Origin: Bacteroidales bacterium
GTDB taxonomy: Bacteria > Bacteroidota > Bacteroidia > Bacteroidales > UBA932
DNA length: 38,212 nucleotides
Assembly (NCBI GenBank): GCA_028708215.1
Contig: JAQVZL010000011.1
Span: forward strand, 1 to 38,212
Reading direction: 5' to 3'
Under the pieces are notes generated by a model. It searched no databases. It was not told where the DNA came from and worked only from the letters and a program-made list of their open reading frames with translations. Below, in pieces: positions 24,498-33,620 of the stretch; within the stretch, counting starts at the first letter, position 1, and each line of letters opens with the position of its first letter. The translations under genes and the position numbers were made by a program.

Positions 24498-27122
24498 CTA
24501 TGCTTGTTTAGAGGCAATCTCTATTAACTTCTCCATTGCATAATCTATGCCTTTAACATCTTTCCCACCAGCAGTGGCAAAGAAAGCTTGCCCCCCTCCA
24601 CCTCCGTTAATAAGCTTGGCTGCTTGTGAAATGTCTTTAGATGCATTGTATCCATGACTTACAAGATTGTCTGTGTACATAAGTGTAAGAAAAGGTCTTT
24701 CATTCTCTGTATAAGCTGCAATAAATGCAGCCTCTGTGAGCTCTTTTTTAAGTAAAAAAGCTACGTTTTTTACAACCTCAGAGAGGTGAGTTCCTTTTAA
24801 TATATATATATCTAGGCCGTTTATAGTTTGTTTGTTAGAAATGACTTTTTCTTTTAGTTGTATAGCACGATCTCTCATTGCATCGTCTATTTTTTTGCGG
24901 AAAACCTCATTTTCATTAACAAGCTTTTTTATTGCTCCTACCATGTTAGGGCTGTTTTTAAGAAGCATCTTGGTGTTTTTTATAACATCTTCTAGCTCTT
25001 CAACAATTCTTTCGGCATAAACACCTGTAGCCGCCTCTATTCTTCTTACTCCAGCAGCAATTGCGCCTTCAGAGATAATTTTAAATAGACCAATGTTACC
25101 TGTTGCCTTGGTGTGAGTGCCTCCACATAGTTCAATTGATTCCCCAAACTTAATAACTCGTACTGTTTGGTCATATTTTTCTCCAAAAAGAGCTATGGCT
25201 CCCATCTCTTTAGCCTCTTCGATTGAGATATCTACAATCTCTTCTTGTGCAATATTTGAGCGTATATATGAGTTTACTAGATTCTCTACTTTTCTTAAAT
25301 CTTTGTCTGAGATTTTTTCAAAGTGAGAAAAGTCGAACCTAAAGCGAGTAGCGTTTACAAGGGATCCTTTCTGCTCTATATGTGTGCCTAAAACTTCTCT
25401 AAGAGCTTTATGGAGAAGGTGGGTGGCCGAGTGATTGTTGGCTATGCTCTCTCTCTTCTCTCTATTGACAGTTGCTGTAAATTGAGCTTCTATCTCTTTA
25501 GGTAGTTTTTCACAAATATGAATTGAAAGGTTATTCTCTTTTATGGTGTTAATAATAGGAATAACTTCTCCTTTCTCTGACTTAAGCACCCCAGTGTCTC
25601 CAACCTGCCCACCGCTTTCGGCATAAAAAGGGCTTTTATCTAAAACAATTTGATAGAGGTTTTTTGATTTGCTCTTTATGTTTCTATAACGTAAAATTTG
25701 AACTTGCTCTTGGGTGCTGTGGTATCCTGTAAACTCGCTCTCTTTGAATGGTCTTACCTCAACCCAATCTCCCTCTTGAGAAGTTGTAGCCTTTCTACTC
25801 CTCTCTTTCTGTTTCTCTAGCTCCTTCTCAAACTCTTTGTGATCTATAGAGAACCCTTTCTCTTTAGCAATTAGTTCACTTAGGTCTATAGGAAACCCAA
25901 ATGTATCGTAAAGTGTAAAAGCATCTTTCCCAGAAATCTTATGGTTATTTAGGTTTTTAGCCATTAGGTTATCTAAGAGCTTTATGCCTTTATCTAATGT
26001 TCTTAAAAATGACTCCTCTTCTTCTTTAATAACCTTCTCTATAAGGTTTTGCTGAGAAACAAGCTCTGGGAAAGCCTCTCCCATCTCTTCTACTAGTTTA
26101 TCTACCAGTTTATATAACAGAGGCTCGCTAGAGTTTAAAAACGTATATGCATAACGCACAGCACGTCTTAAAATTCTTCTTATAACATAACCAGCTTTTA
26201 CATTTGAAGGGAGTTGCCCATCTGCAATGGAGAAGCTTATAGCACGAATATGGTCTGCAATTACTCTTATAGCTATTTCTGTTTGTTTAGATTCTTGGTA
26301 TTTTTTCCCTGTTAAAGAAGAGATTTGTGCTATCATACCAGAAAAAATATCTGTATCGTAATTGCTCTGCTTACCCTGTATTGCCATGCATATACGCTCT
26401 AGACCCATTCCTGTATCTACATGTTTTTGAGGTAGAGCAACTAATTCACCGTTTGCTTTACGGTTATACTGCATAAACACAAGATTCCAAATCTCTATAA
26501 CTAAATGATCGTCTTGATTTACTAGTGATGCACCATCTACCTCTGCTCTTTTGGCATCACTTCTTAAGTCTATATGTACCTCGCTACACGGCCCACACGG
26601 CCCATTCTCTCCCATCTCCCAAAAGTTATCTTTTTTACTGCCATTCAATACTCTCTCTTGAGGTAGATATTTTAACCACTCATCACGAGCCTCTTTATCT
26701 ACCAACAATCCGTCTTCTTCGCTCCCTTCAAATATTGTTGCATATAGTCTACCACTATCTAGTTTGTAAACCTCTGTAAGGAGTTCCCAAGTCCAAGCTA
26801 TTGTCTCTTTTTTAAAATAGTCTCCAAAACTCCAATTTCCAAGCATTTCAAACATAGTGTGGTGGTAAGTATCGTGCCCCACCTCATCTAAATCGTTATG
26901 CTTTCCACTTACTCTAAGACATTTTTGACTATTAGTAACTCTTTTATATTTAGGAGTGGAGTTCCCTAAAAACCAATCTTTGAATTGATTCATTCCTGCG
27001 TTTACGAACATGAGGGAAGGGTCGTCTTTAACCACCATGGGAGCCGAGGGTATAACCATGTGCCCTTTCTCTTCAAAAAACCGTAAAAATTTGTCTCTTA
27101 TATCTTTTGATGTCATAATCAT
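24498..27122 (-). CDS. alaS: Alanyl-tRNA synthetase
   Basis: AlaRS attaches alanine to tRNA-Ala and edits mistakes. The 874-residue product is full length. The catalytic part shows PSLMFVNAGMNQFKDWFLG and the class II GMGLERICMAIQG. The editing domain has the zinc residues NNHSATHLLH and ELCGGTHTKATGN. The C-terminal DHHA1 region ends with the glycine-rich INGGGGGQAFFATAGGKD. An alternative ATG two codons in (27116) cannot be excluded. It is the first gene of a four-gene minus-strand unit. Confidence 0.97.
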   Translation of the reverse strand: MIMTSKDIRDKFLRFFEEKGHMVIPSAPMVVKDDPSLMFVNAGMNQFKDWFLGNSTPKYKRVTNSQKCLRVSGKHNDLDEVGHDTYHHTMFEMLGNWSFGDYFKKETIAWTWELLTEVYKLDSGRLYATIFEGSEEDGLLVDKEARDEWLKYLPQERVLNGSKKDNFWEMGENGPCGPCSEVHIDLRSDAKRAEVDGASLVNQDDHLVIEIWNLVFMQYNRKANGELVALPQKHVDTGMGLERICMAIQGKQSNYDTDIFSGMIAQISSLTGKKYQESKQTEIAIRVIADHIRAISFSIADGQLPSNVKAGYVIRRILRRAVRYAYTFLNSSEPLLYKLVDKLVEEMGEAFPELVSQQNLIEKVIKEEEESFLRTLDKGIKLLDNLMAKNLNNHKISGKDAFTLYDTFGFPIDLSELIAKEKGFSIDHKEFEKELEKQKERSRKATTSQEGDWVEVRPFKESEFTGYHSTQEQVQILRYRNIKSKSKNLYQIVLDKSPFYAESGGQVGDTGVLKSEKGEVIPIINTIKENNLSIHICEKLPKEIEAQFTATVNREKRESIANNHSATHLLHKALREVLGTHIEQKGSLVNATRFRFDFSHFEKISDKDLRKVENLVNSYIRSNIAQEEIVDISIEEAKEMGAIALFGEKYDQTVRVIKFGESIELCGGTHTKATGNIGLFKIISEGAIAAGVRRIEAATGVYAERIVEELEDVIKNTKMLLKNSPNMVGAIKKLVNENEVFRKKIDDAMRDRAIQLKEKVISNKQTINGLDIYILKGTHLSEVVKNVAFLLKKELTEAAFIAAYTENERPFLTLMYTDNLVSHGYNASKDISQAAKLINGGGGGQAFFATAGGKDVKGIDYAMEKLIEIASKQA

Positions 27123-27130
27123 TCGAAAAT

Positions 27131-27163
27131 TAAAGGTATATTGAATAGTTAAATATGCACAAA
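27131..27163 (-). promoter_or_regulatory. Possible promoter of alaS
   Basis: On the minus strand, TTTG (27163-27160), a 21-base spacer and TACCTTTA (27138-27131) match the consensus with one mismatch in the -7 element. It would leave almost no leader before the ATG at 27122. Confidence 0.3.
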
Positions 27164-27187
27164 AATAGGTTTTTATTTAAAATTATA

Positions 27188-27195
27188 TAAATTTG
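27188..27195 (+). promoter_or_regulatory. Possible -7 element for the M23 peptidase genes
   Basis: TAAATTTG fits TAnnTTTG and lies 26 bases before the start codon at 27222. No TTTG is seen at the usual upstream distance. Confidence 0.4.
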
Positions 27196-27221
27196 CATAG
27201 AATAAAGAGTCTATTTTTATA

Positions 27222-28184
27222 ATGTCCAAAAATAAAAGATATAAATTTAACAGTGAAACGTTGGCCTACGAAGTTCATATGACTCCTGCAAAGCACAGGT
27301 GGTCAAGGGTTTTATTGTTTTTTGTAATAAGCATCTCTATTTCTGTTGGCTATTATTTCATTTATACAGAATATTTTAAATTAGAAACTCCAAAGTTATT
27401 ATCTTTAAAAAGTGAGAATGCCCAGCTTGTAAACCGTCTAGATCTCATTAATAGAAGATTTGAGAGTCTTACAAAATCTCTTCACTCTCTTGAGATGAGA
27501 GACAATTATGTTTACAGACCAGTTTTTGGAATGGAAGAGATTCCCAAAGATGTTAGAAATGCTGGTTTCGGCGGTACTGAGCGTTATTCATATCTTAAAA
27601 ACTTTGAGAAATCTGGAATATTAAGCAAAACAGCATTTAACATAGATGTGCTCTACAAAAAAGCGTACGTACAATCACGCTCTTTTGACGATCTTTTGCA
27701 ATTAGCTCATAAAGCAGATGAGATGTCTTTATGTGTGCCTGCAATTCCTCCTGTAAATATTGCTAGTAGCAAGATTCGTTTTGCTAGTAGTTTTGGATAT
27801 CGCAAAGACCCTTTTAAGGGAGATTATAGAATGCATAGCGGAGTTGATATCTCTGGACCTTTGGGAGAGATAATTTATGCAACTGGTAATGGAAAAGTTA
27901 TTAAGGTAGGCCATGATTTCTTTGGATATGGCAACTATGTTATGATAGACCATGGGTTTGGATATAAAACCCGGTATGCCCACCTTCAAAAAGCAAATGT
28001 AACTATAGGAAAAATTGTAAATAGAGGAGACAAAATAGGTTATATGGGAAATACAGGGCGTTCGAAAGGAGCTCATTTACATTATGAAGTTATCTACAAA
28101 GATAGACCTGTAAATCCTTTAAATTATTACAATAGAGATGTAGACGAAGAGGGCTTTCTTGCTCTTATTAATTCTGCAGGTTAG
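27222..28184 (+). CDS. Membrane-anchored M23 peptidase (first of two)
   Basis: This 320-residue protein probably cuts or remodels peptidoglycan in the periplasm. It has a cytoplasmic N-terminus, one membrane segment (about residues 29-47), a coiled-coil-like stretch (58-92) and a C-terminal LytM/M23 domain (about 185-302). The zinc ligands and catalytic histidines are intact: HSGVD (His205, Asp209), YAHL (His254) and HLH (His285, His287). It is followed 2 bases later by a homologue with the same layout. An intact site argues for enzyme activity, in contrast to EnvC-type activators that lack zinc ligands. Confidence 0.93.
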   Translation: MSKNKRYKFNSETLAYEVHMTPAKHRWSRVLLFFVISISISVGYYFIYTEYFKLETPKLLSLKSENAQLVNRLDLINRRFESLTKSLHSLEMRDNYVYRPVFGMEEIPKDVRNAGFGGTERYSYLKNFEKSGILSKTAFNIDVLYKKAYVQSRSFDDLLQLAHKADEMSLCVPAIPPVNIASSKIRFASSFGYRKDPFKGDYRMHSGVDISGPLGEIIYATGNGKVIKVGHDFFGYGNYVMIDHGFGYKTRYAHLQKANVTIGKIVNRGDKIGYMGNTGRSKGAHLHYEVIYKDRPVNPLNYYNRDVDEEGFLALINSAG

Positions 28185-28186
28185 CA

Positions 28187-29134
28187 ATGAGTAAATATGA
28201 ATTTAATAAGGAGCAGCTCGAATTTGTAGAAGATAAATTGGGGCTGTTTGGTAAGTTAAAAGTAGTTTTCAAATACTTTGTGGTATCTCTATTTTTAGCT
28301 TTTATTTACTATGTGGTATTTGCATTGTTTTTTAACACCAAAGAAGAGGAGAGAATTCAAAGAGAAAATGAGATGCTCAATGCCGAGTATATGCGGTCGA
28401 TTGAAAAGTTAGATATTTTAGACAATGTAATCTTAGATCTTAAGCTGAAAGATAGAGAGATTTATAAAAATGTTTTTAAATCTACCCCTCCCGATATGTT
28501 AAACGAGTATAACCCTAGCTTATATGAACAATTAGATACCTCTTCTGATGTTGCTTTGGTTCACTTCACTACAGAAAAAATTAGAGCAGCCAGTTTTCTT
28601 GCCCAAGAGCAGATTAAGAGTATTGAGCTTATATATGAGACGTTAAAAGATAGCATAGAGTTAAGCTCTATTCCAGTTATTCTTCCTGTAAAAGGGATGA
28701 GTGTATCTCAGATAGGTGCAGGTATTGGAGAGAAGATTCACCCTTTCTATAAAACAAAAAGCGAGCATACTGGGGTTGACCTCCTTGCGGGGTTAGGGAC
28801 AGAGGTTCTTGCAACTGCCCATGGCGTGGTTATTGAAGTTGAACGTTCTAGTAGAGGGCGTGGCAATCAAGTAAAGATAGATCACGGAATATATCAAACT
28901 TATTATGCACACCTAGGAGATATCTTAGTAAGAAGAGGGCAAAAGGTAACTAGAGGGCATGTAATTGCCCGAGTTGGAAATAGTGGCCTCTCTTTTGCAC
29001 CTCATTTACATTATGAAGTGAGTTTAAAAGGCCAGATTGTAGATCCTGTAAATTACTTTTTTGCCAATCTTTCTCCAAGCGATTATAGAGAGGTACTTTT
29101 AACAGCTCTAAATAGTGGCCAATCTCTAGACTAA
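28187..29134 (+). CDS. Membrane-anchored M23 peptidase (second of two)
   Basis: This 315-residue protein has the same layout as its upstream neighbour: cytoplasmic start, membrane segment (about 28-49), coiled coil (52-92) and an M23 domain. The metal and catalytic residues are present (HTGVD with His194 and Asp198, YAHL with His242, HLH with His273 and His275). Only the domain core is clearly similar between the pair, so the duplication is old. The gap to the first gene is 2 bases. The two may act as a hetero-pair or on different substrates; this is inference. Confidence 0.93.
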   Translation: MSKYEFNKEQLEFVEDKLGLFGKLKVVFKYFVVSLFLAFIYYVVFALFFNTKEEERIQRENEMLNAEYMRSIEKLDILDNVILDLKLKDREIYKNVFKSTPPDMLNEYNPSLYEQLDTSSDVALVHFTTEKIRAASFLAQEQIKSIELIYETLKDSIELSSIPVILPVKGMSVSQIGAGIGEKIHPFYKTKSEHTGVDLLAGLGTEVLATAHGVVIEVERSSRGRGNQVKIDHGIYQTYYAHLGDILVRRGQKVTRGHVIARVGNSGLSFAPHLHYEVSLKGQIVDPVNYFFANLSPSDYREVLLTALNSGQSLD

Positions 29135-29169
29135 TTGGTTATTAAAATACAAATTAAAATTTTACTATT

Positions 29170-29508
29170 ATGCCGTATAAGGAGTTCAAAGTAGAAAAGC
29201 TATACTATACAATAGGAGAAGTAGCAGATATTCTTGGTGAAAACACTTCTTTAGTAAGGTTTTGGGCTCAATCATTTCCGGAGTATATAAAACCTGCTAG
29301 AAATAAAAAAGGGAACAGGCTTTTTACAGCAAAAGATGTATCTAACTTTAAAATTATTCATTATCTTGTAAAAGATGTAGGGATGACTTTAGAGGGAGCA
29401 GCAAAAAGATTAAGGGACAACAAAAGTGGTGTAGATAGGAGGGTAGATGTGATTAATATTCTCACTGGTATAAAAGAGCGCCTTACCGAAGTCTCAAATT
29501 CGTTATAA
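29170..29508 (+). CDS. MerR-type transcriptional regulator
   Basis: This 112-residue protein has an N-terminal MerR-type winged helix (KLYYTIGEVADILGENTSLVRFWAQSF at about residues 10-36, interrupted here only by length) and a wing with NRLFTAKDV. The short C-terminus has no metal-binding cysteines and no ligand domain, so it is not a metal or drug sensor of the classical kind. It is preceded by the peptidase pair (35 bases) and its stop overlaps the ATG of the NIF3 gene (TAATG). Its target is unknown. Confidence 0.88.
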   Translation: MPYKEFKVEKLYYTIGEVADILGENTSLVRFWAQSFPEYIKPARNKKGNRLFTAKDVSNFKIIHYLVKDVGMTLEGAAKRLRDNKSGVDRRVDVINILTGIKERLTEVSNSL

Positions 29509-30290
29509 TGAGTATGAAAGCAAAAGAGATAATTGCCTTGTTTGAAGAGTTTGCCCCTGCCAATATTCAGGAGAGTTGGGATAACTCTGGATTAATGGTG
29601 GGCGATATTTCAATGAAGGTTAATAAAGTTCTTCTAGGTCTTGATTTTACAGAAGAGTTAGTAGAAGAGGCTATAGAGTGTGGTGCAAATATGATTGTAA
29701 CCCACCATCCATTAATCTTTAAAGGTGTAAAGAAAATAGGAACAGAAACTTATATAGAGAGAGTTATAACTAAGCTTATAAGAAATGATATTTTGGCTTA
29801 CTCTATGCATACCAATATAGATAAAGTTCCTAAAGGTGTTAGTGGGCTTATGGCAGCTAGGATAGGCCTTATTAATCAGGAGATATTAGAGAGTGATGTA
29901 GAAGAGAATATAGGATTAGGAATAGTAGGAGATCTTAAAAAACCTCTCTTTGCAAATGAGTTTATTAAGCTGGTAAAGAAAGAGTTTTCACTTGTAACTC
30001 TTAAAACCTCTACTCCTATAAAGCAGCCTATAACAAAGGTTGCACTTTGTGGCGGTAGTGGTTCTTCTCTAATCTCTTCTGCAATTAAGTCTGGTGCTCA
30101 AGTTTATATCTCTGGCGACATTTCATATCACAACTTTTTTTGTGAAAAAGAGTTTATGATTATGGATATTGGTCACTATGAGAGTGAGATAGAGGTACTA
30201 GATTTAATGATGAATATTATTTTGAAAAAAATACCTAACTTTGCAGTTCAAAAAAGTGAAATAAATAGTAATCCAATATATTATCATTAA
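29508..30290 (+). CDS. NIF3-family dinuclear metal protein (DUF34)
   Basis: The 260-residue protein belongs to the NIF3/YbgI family, toroidal hexamers with a two-metal centre; some members are reported as GTP cyclohydrolase-like, but the physiological role is unsettled. Family motifs: ESWDNSGLMVG, VTHHPLIFKG, MHTNID, CGGSGSS, YISGDISYH and DIGHYESE, supplying the metal histidines and acidic residues. The PII-like insert of longer members is absent. It starts in a TAATG overlap with the MerR gene and is followed 6 bases later by the zinc-ribbon gene, an association seen widely. Confidence 0.93.
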   Translation: MSMKAKEIIALFEEFAPANIQESWDNSGLMVGDISMKVNKVLLGLDFTEELVEEAIECGANMIVTHHPLIFKGVKKIGTETYIERVITKLIRNDILAYSMHTNIDKVPKGVSGLMAARIGLINQEILESDVEENIGLGIVGDLKKPLFANEFIKLVKKEFSLVTLKTSTPIKQPITKVALCGGSGSSLISSAIKSGAQVYISGDISYHNFFCEKEFMIMDIGHYESEIEVLDLMMNIILKKIPNFAVQKSEINSNPIYYH

Positions 30291-30296
30291 TAGATT

Positions 30297-31118
30297 ATGT
30301 CAGCAGCTAAATCAAAAACAGTTAAGGAGACTCCAATTGACGGAGGAACATTTATATCGTTACAGAAGGGTTCGGGAGAGGGAGACCTCACTATGGAGTC
30401 TAAGCTCTATTTGCTCTATCAGCTTCAACAGACCGATTCTCAAATAGATAAGATTCATTTACTAAGAGGGGAGTTACCTTTAGAGGTGCAAGACCTAGAA
30501 GATGATATTTTGGGGCTTACTACTAGAACAGAAAAGTTTCAATCAGATATTAAAGAGATTGAAAAAGTAATATCTCAAAAGAAGATAGATCTTGAAACTT
30601 CTAAAGACCTTATAGAGAAGTATACTGGCCAGCAGAATAATGTAAAAAACAACAGAGAGTATGATTCTCTCTCTAAGGAGATAGAGTTTCAGGGTTTAGA
30701 AGTACAACTTTCCGAAAAAAGAATAAAAGAGAACACTCTAATTTTAGCAGAGAAAAAGCTTCTTTTGGCAGATACTTTAAAAGATCTTGAAGATAGAAAG
30801 CTAGATCTAGAAAATAAGAAGAAAGAGTTAGATTCAATTATAGCAGAGACTGCTAGAGAAGAAGAAGAACTTAACAAATACTCACAAGAGATAGAAAGTC
30901 AAATAGACGCTCGTTTGCTAGCAGCCTATAAAAAAGTTAGAACAAATGCTAGAAATGGGCTTGCTGTGGTAACTGTAGATAGAGATGCTTGTTCTGGATG
31001 TTTTAATAAAATTCCACCTCAAAGGCGAATAGATATTGCCTCTAGTAAAAAAATTATTGTATGTGAATTTTGTGGTAGGATTTTAGTAAACACAGACTTT
31101 GAAACTAAGCCAGAATAA
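30297..31118 (+). CDS. Coiled-coil zinc-ribbon protein (DUF164/CT398-like)
   Basis: This 273-residue protein has a long helical hairpin (about residues 38-215, heptad-rich with many Lys, Glu and Leu) and a C-terminal four-cysteine zinc ribbon: CSGC (232, 235) and CEFC (256, 259). This is the layout of the CT398 / CdsZ family. The ~32 residues before the conserved MESKLYLLYQLQQTDSQID start are low-complexity, so Met33 (30393) is an alternative start, though other Bacteroidota members also have a leader of this sort as I recall. The cellular role is unknown. It closes the unit before a terminator. Confidence 0.88.
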   Translation: MSAAKSKTVKETPIDGGTFISLQKGSGEGDLTMESKLYLLYQLQQTDSQIDKIHLLRGELPLEVQDLEDDILGLTTRTEKFQSDIKEIEKVISQKKIDLETSKDLIEKYTGQQNNVKNNREYDSLSKEIEFQGLEVQLSEKRIKENTLILAEKKLLLADTLKDLEDRKLDLENKKKELDSIIAETAREEEELNKYSQEIESQIDARLLAAYKKVRTNARNGLAVVTVDRDACSGCFNKIPPQRRIDIASSKKIIVCEFCGRILVNTDFETKPE

Positions 31119-31138
31119 ACGAATAACATAGTTCATAT

Positions 31139-31186
31139 ACCCCTCTACTTTTGGATTGTAATTTCAAAGGGTAGAGGGGTTTTTAT
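31139..31186 (+). terminator. Terminator after the zinc-ribbon gene
   Basis: A perfect 10-bp stem, ACCCCTCTAC (31139-31148) and GTAGAGGGGT (31171-31180), is followed by a T-run. The loop is 22 bases and may extend the stem (TTTTG with CAAAG). It separates the peptidase/NIF3 unit from dnaB. Confidence 0.88.
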
Positions 31187-31226
31187 TAAAGCACAATTTG
31201 AGTTATAATATTTATAAAAAGAGTAC

Positions 31227-31234
31227 TATATTTG
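31227..31234 (+). promoter_or_regulatory. Possible -7 element of the dnaB-rnf unit
   Basis: TATATTTG matches TAnnTTTG and lies 33 bases before the dnaB ATG, after the preceding terminator. The nearest TTTG (31197-31200) is 26 bases upstream, longer than usual. Confidence 0.45.
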
Positions 31235-31267
31235 TAGAAGTTCTAGGAGCTAAGAAATGGTGTTGAT

Positions 31268-32767
31268 ATGGCAAAGAGTACAGGAAGAAAAGCTAAAAAC
31301 GAAACAAACTTTGAATCACTTGGGTTGGAAATGGGGAAAAAGCCACCTCAGGCTATTGATATAGAAGAGGCAGTTTTAGGAGCACTTATGTTAGAGCCAT
31401 CTGCTGTAACAGATGTGTTAGACATTATTAGCCCTGAATGTTTCTATAAAGAGTCTAACAGAAAGATATTCTCTGCAATTTCTACTTTAGCTTCTAAGCA
31501 TGCACCAGTAGACCTTTTTACTGTTTCGGAAGAGTTAAAGTCTACTGGCGATTTAGAAGCAATAGGAGGAGTCTCATTTTTAAGTCAGTTAAGCATGAAG
31601 ATAGGAGCTGCTGCTCATATAGACTATCATGCTAAGCTTCTGTTGCAAAAATTTATTCAAAGAGAGTTAATTACAATCTCTTACGGAGTGCAAAAAGAGG
31701 CGTTTGACGATGCTGTATCTGTAGATGAACTATTAGATACTACGCAGCAGAAGATTTTTACTCTGGCAGACAGAAATATGCGTAAAGATTCGCAGGTTAT
31801 TCAGTATGTAATTAACGAGGCTATTAATGATTTAGAAACTAATCAGCTTAGAGAAGATGGGCTTAGTGGCCTTCCATCTTGTTACAGAGCTATAGATAAT
31901 GTTACATTAGGGTGGCAACCTTCAGATCTTGCAATTATTGCAGCACGCCCCTCAATGGGTAAAACTGCATTTGTTCTTACAATGGCTCGTAATATGGCAG
32001 TTACTAGAAATATTCCAGTTGCATTTTTCTCATTAGAGATGTCTAGTGTGCAACTTGTGAAACGTCTAATGATTAGCGAAACGGGGTTAGATGCAAAGAA
32101 AATTAAAGGTGGTTCTAAGTTAAAAGATTATGAGTGGGAGCAGCTTCACACTAGACTTAAAGATTTGGTAAAAGCTCCACTCTATATAGATGACACTCCC
32201 TCTCTTTCAATTAATGAATTACGTTCAAAAGCAAGAAAATTAGTCTCTATTCATGGGGTAAAAATGATTGTTATAGACTATTTGCAATTAATGACCGGGC
32301 CTCCAGAGTTAAGAGGAATGAGAGAGCAAGAGGTCTCTGCAATATCTCGTTCACTAAAAGCGATTGCTAAAGAGCTAAATATACCCATAATAGCTCTATC
32401 TCAATTGAGCAGAGCAGTTGAGACTAGAGGTGGTTCAAAAAGGCCTCAACTTAGTGACCTTAGAGAATCTGGTGCTATTGAGCAAGATGCAGATCTGGTA
32501 CTCTTTATACATAGACAAGATTATTATGGTACCGGAGACGACAATCCAGCACTAACAGGTATGACAGATATTATTATTGCAAAGCATAGAAATGGAGCTG
32601 TATGTGATGTGCAGTTGCGCTTTAGAAGTTCTGAGGTTAGATTTGTAGACACCAATGATATAGATATTGCGTTAGATGAGTTTGGAGGAGGGGCAATTGA
32701 AACCTATCCATCTAAAATGAATAGAGAAGAGTTTCGCTCCAATGCAGAATTTGAGTCTGATTTTTAG
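31268..32767 (+). CDS. dnaB: Replicative DNA helicase DnaB
   Basis: DnaB unwinds DNA ahead of the replication fork as a hexamer. The 499-residue product has the N-terminal domain (about residues 25-130, IEEAVLGALMLEPSAV) and a RecA-like motor. Walker A is ARPSMGKT (226-233), Walker B lies in MIVIDYLQLMTG, and DLRESGAIEQDADLVLFI follows. No intein interrupts it. A 20-residue N-terminal leader precedes the conserved region. The next gene follows after 3 bases, so helicase and downstream genes may share a transcript. Confidence 0.97.
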   Translation: MAKSTGRKAKNETNFESLGLEMGKKPPQAIDIEEAVLGALMLEPSAVTDVLDIISPECFYKESNRKIFSAISTLASKHAPVDLFTVSEELKSTGDLEAIGGVSFLSQLSMKIGAAAHIDYHAKLLLQKFIQRELITISYGVQKEAFDDAVSVDELLDTTQQKIFTLADRNMRKDSQVIQYVINEAINDLETNQLREDGLSGLPSCYRAIDNVTLGWQPSDLAIIAARPSMGKTAFVLTMARNMAVTRNIPVAFFSLEMSSVQLVKRLMISETGLDAKKIKGGSKLKDYEWEQLHTRLKDLVKAPLYIDDTPSLSINELRSKARKLVSIHGVKMIVIDYLQLMTGPPELRGMREQEVSAISRSLKAIAKELNIPIIALSQLSRAVETRGGSKRPQLSDLRESGAIEQDADLVLFIHRQDYYGTGDDNPALTGMTDIIIAKHRNGAVCDVQLRFRSSEVRFVDTNDIDIALDEFGGGAIETYPSKMNREEFRSNAEFESDF

Positions 32768-32770
32768 TAT

Positions 32771-33619
32771 ATGAGATTACTCTATTTTACTCTACTCTTT
32801 TCTCTCTTTTACAATTGTGTGAGCGCTCAAAAAGAGACAGACAAGGCCCAACCATGCATGCCCATAAAAGAGGTGTCTGAAGAGGCTAGGTCATATAGAG
32901 ATGGAGAGATTCTAGCTTATAAAATACGCTATATTTGGGGGATGATAAAATCAGATGTAGGGGAGGCAACAACACAAGTGACTAGGCATAATGACTCTAA
33001 GTTTGGAGATTATTACCATGCGGTAGTTAGAGGGAAAACCTATAGGTTTTACGATCTCTTATTTAAAGTAAGAGACCTTTTCGAGTCTAAATTCAATACT
33101 TATAACGGTAGGCCATACTATTTTCATAGAGATATTTTAGAAGGAAAATATACAATGAAAAATACTTTTTTCTTTAATAAAGATTATTCAATTCAAGCTA
33201 ATGTTCAGAGAAAAAGTGACCCTGTTATAGATACTCTTTTACAAGGGAGAGAGTGTACGTTTGACCTTGTTTCTCTCTTTTATTTTGCTAGGAATCTAGA
33301 TTTTTCTGAGACGCCCGTGGGGGTTAACCAACCACTCTCGTTTGCAATAGATAACGAAATCTTTAATGTTTACTACAGATATGAGGGGAGAGAGGTTAAG
33401 AAGATATATGGCTTAGGTACATTTAATACTCTTAAATTTGCTGCAAAGGTTGTTGCTGGAGAGGTTTTCTCTGGCAAAGACGAAATAGTTTTATGGGTAA
33501 CAGACGATGAGAACAAAGTGCCTCTCTATTTTGAAACACCTATTAAGGTGGGTAGTGTAACAGGGAGGCTCTATAGTTTTGAGAATCTTAAGTTTCCATT
33601 AAAAAGTAAGATTAAATAA
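32771..33619 (+). CDS. Exported DUF3108 protein
   Basis: The 282-residue product has a signal peptide (LLYFTLLFSLFYNCVSA, cut about residue 19) and a single DUF3108 domain starting near YRDGEILAYKIRYIWGMIKSDVGEA. It is rich in beta strands and aromatic residues, fitting a periplasmic or outer-membrane-facing beta structure. It lacks a lipobox cysteine at a convincing site, although Cys16 lies in the signal. Function unknown. It is 3 bases after dnaB and 1 base before the RseC-like gene. Confidence 0.85.
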   Translation: MRLLYFTLLFSLFYNCVSAQKETDKAQPCMPIKEVSEEARSYRDGEILAYKIRYIWGMIKSDVGEATTQVTRHNDSKFGDYYHAVVRGKTYRFYDLLFKVRDLFESKFNTYNGRPYYFHRDILEGKYTMKNTFFFNKDYSIQANVQRKSDPVIDTLLQGRECTFDLVSLFYFARNLDFSETPVGVNQPLSFAIDNEIFNVYYRYEGREVKKIYGLGTFNTLKFAAKVVAGEVFSGKDEIVLWVTDDENKVPLYFETPIKVGSVTGRLYSFENLKFPLKSKIK

Positions 33620-33620
33620 A

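Noticed and set aside
31268-32767. Intein in DnaB
   Set aside because: The motor domain runs without interruption through Walker A and B, so there is no insertion.
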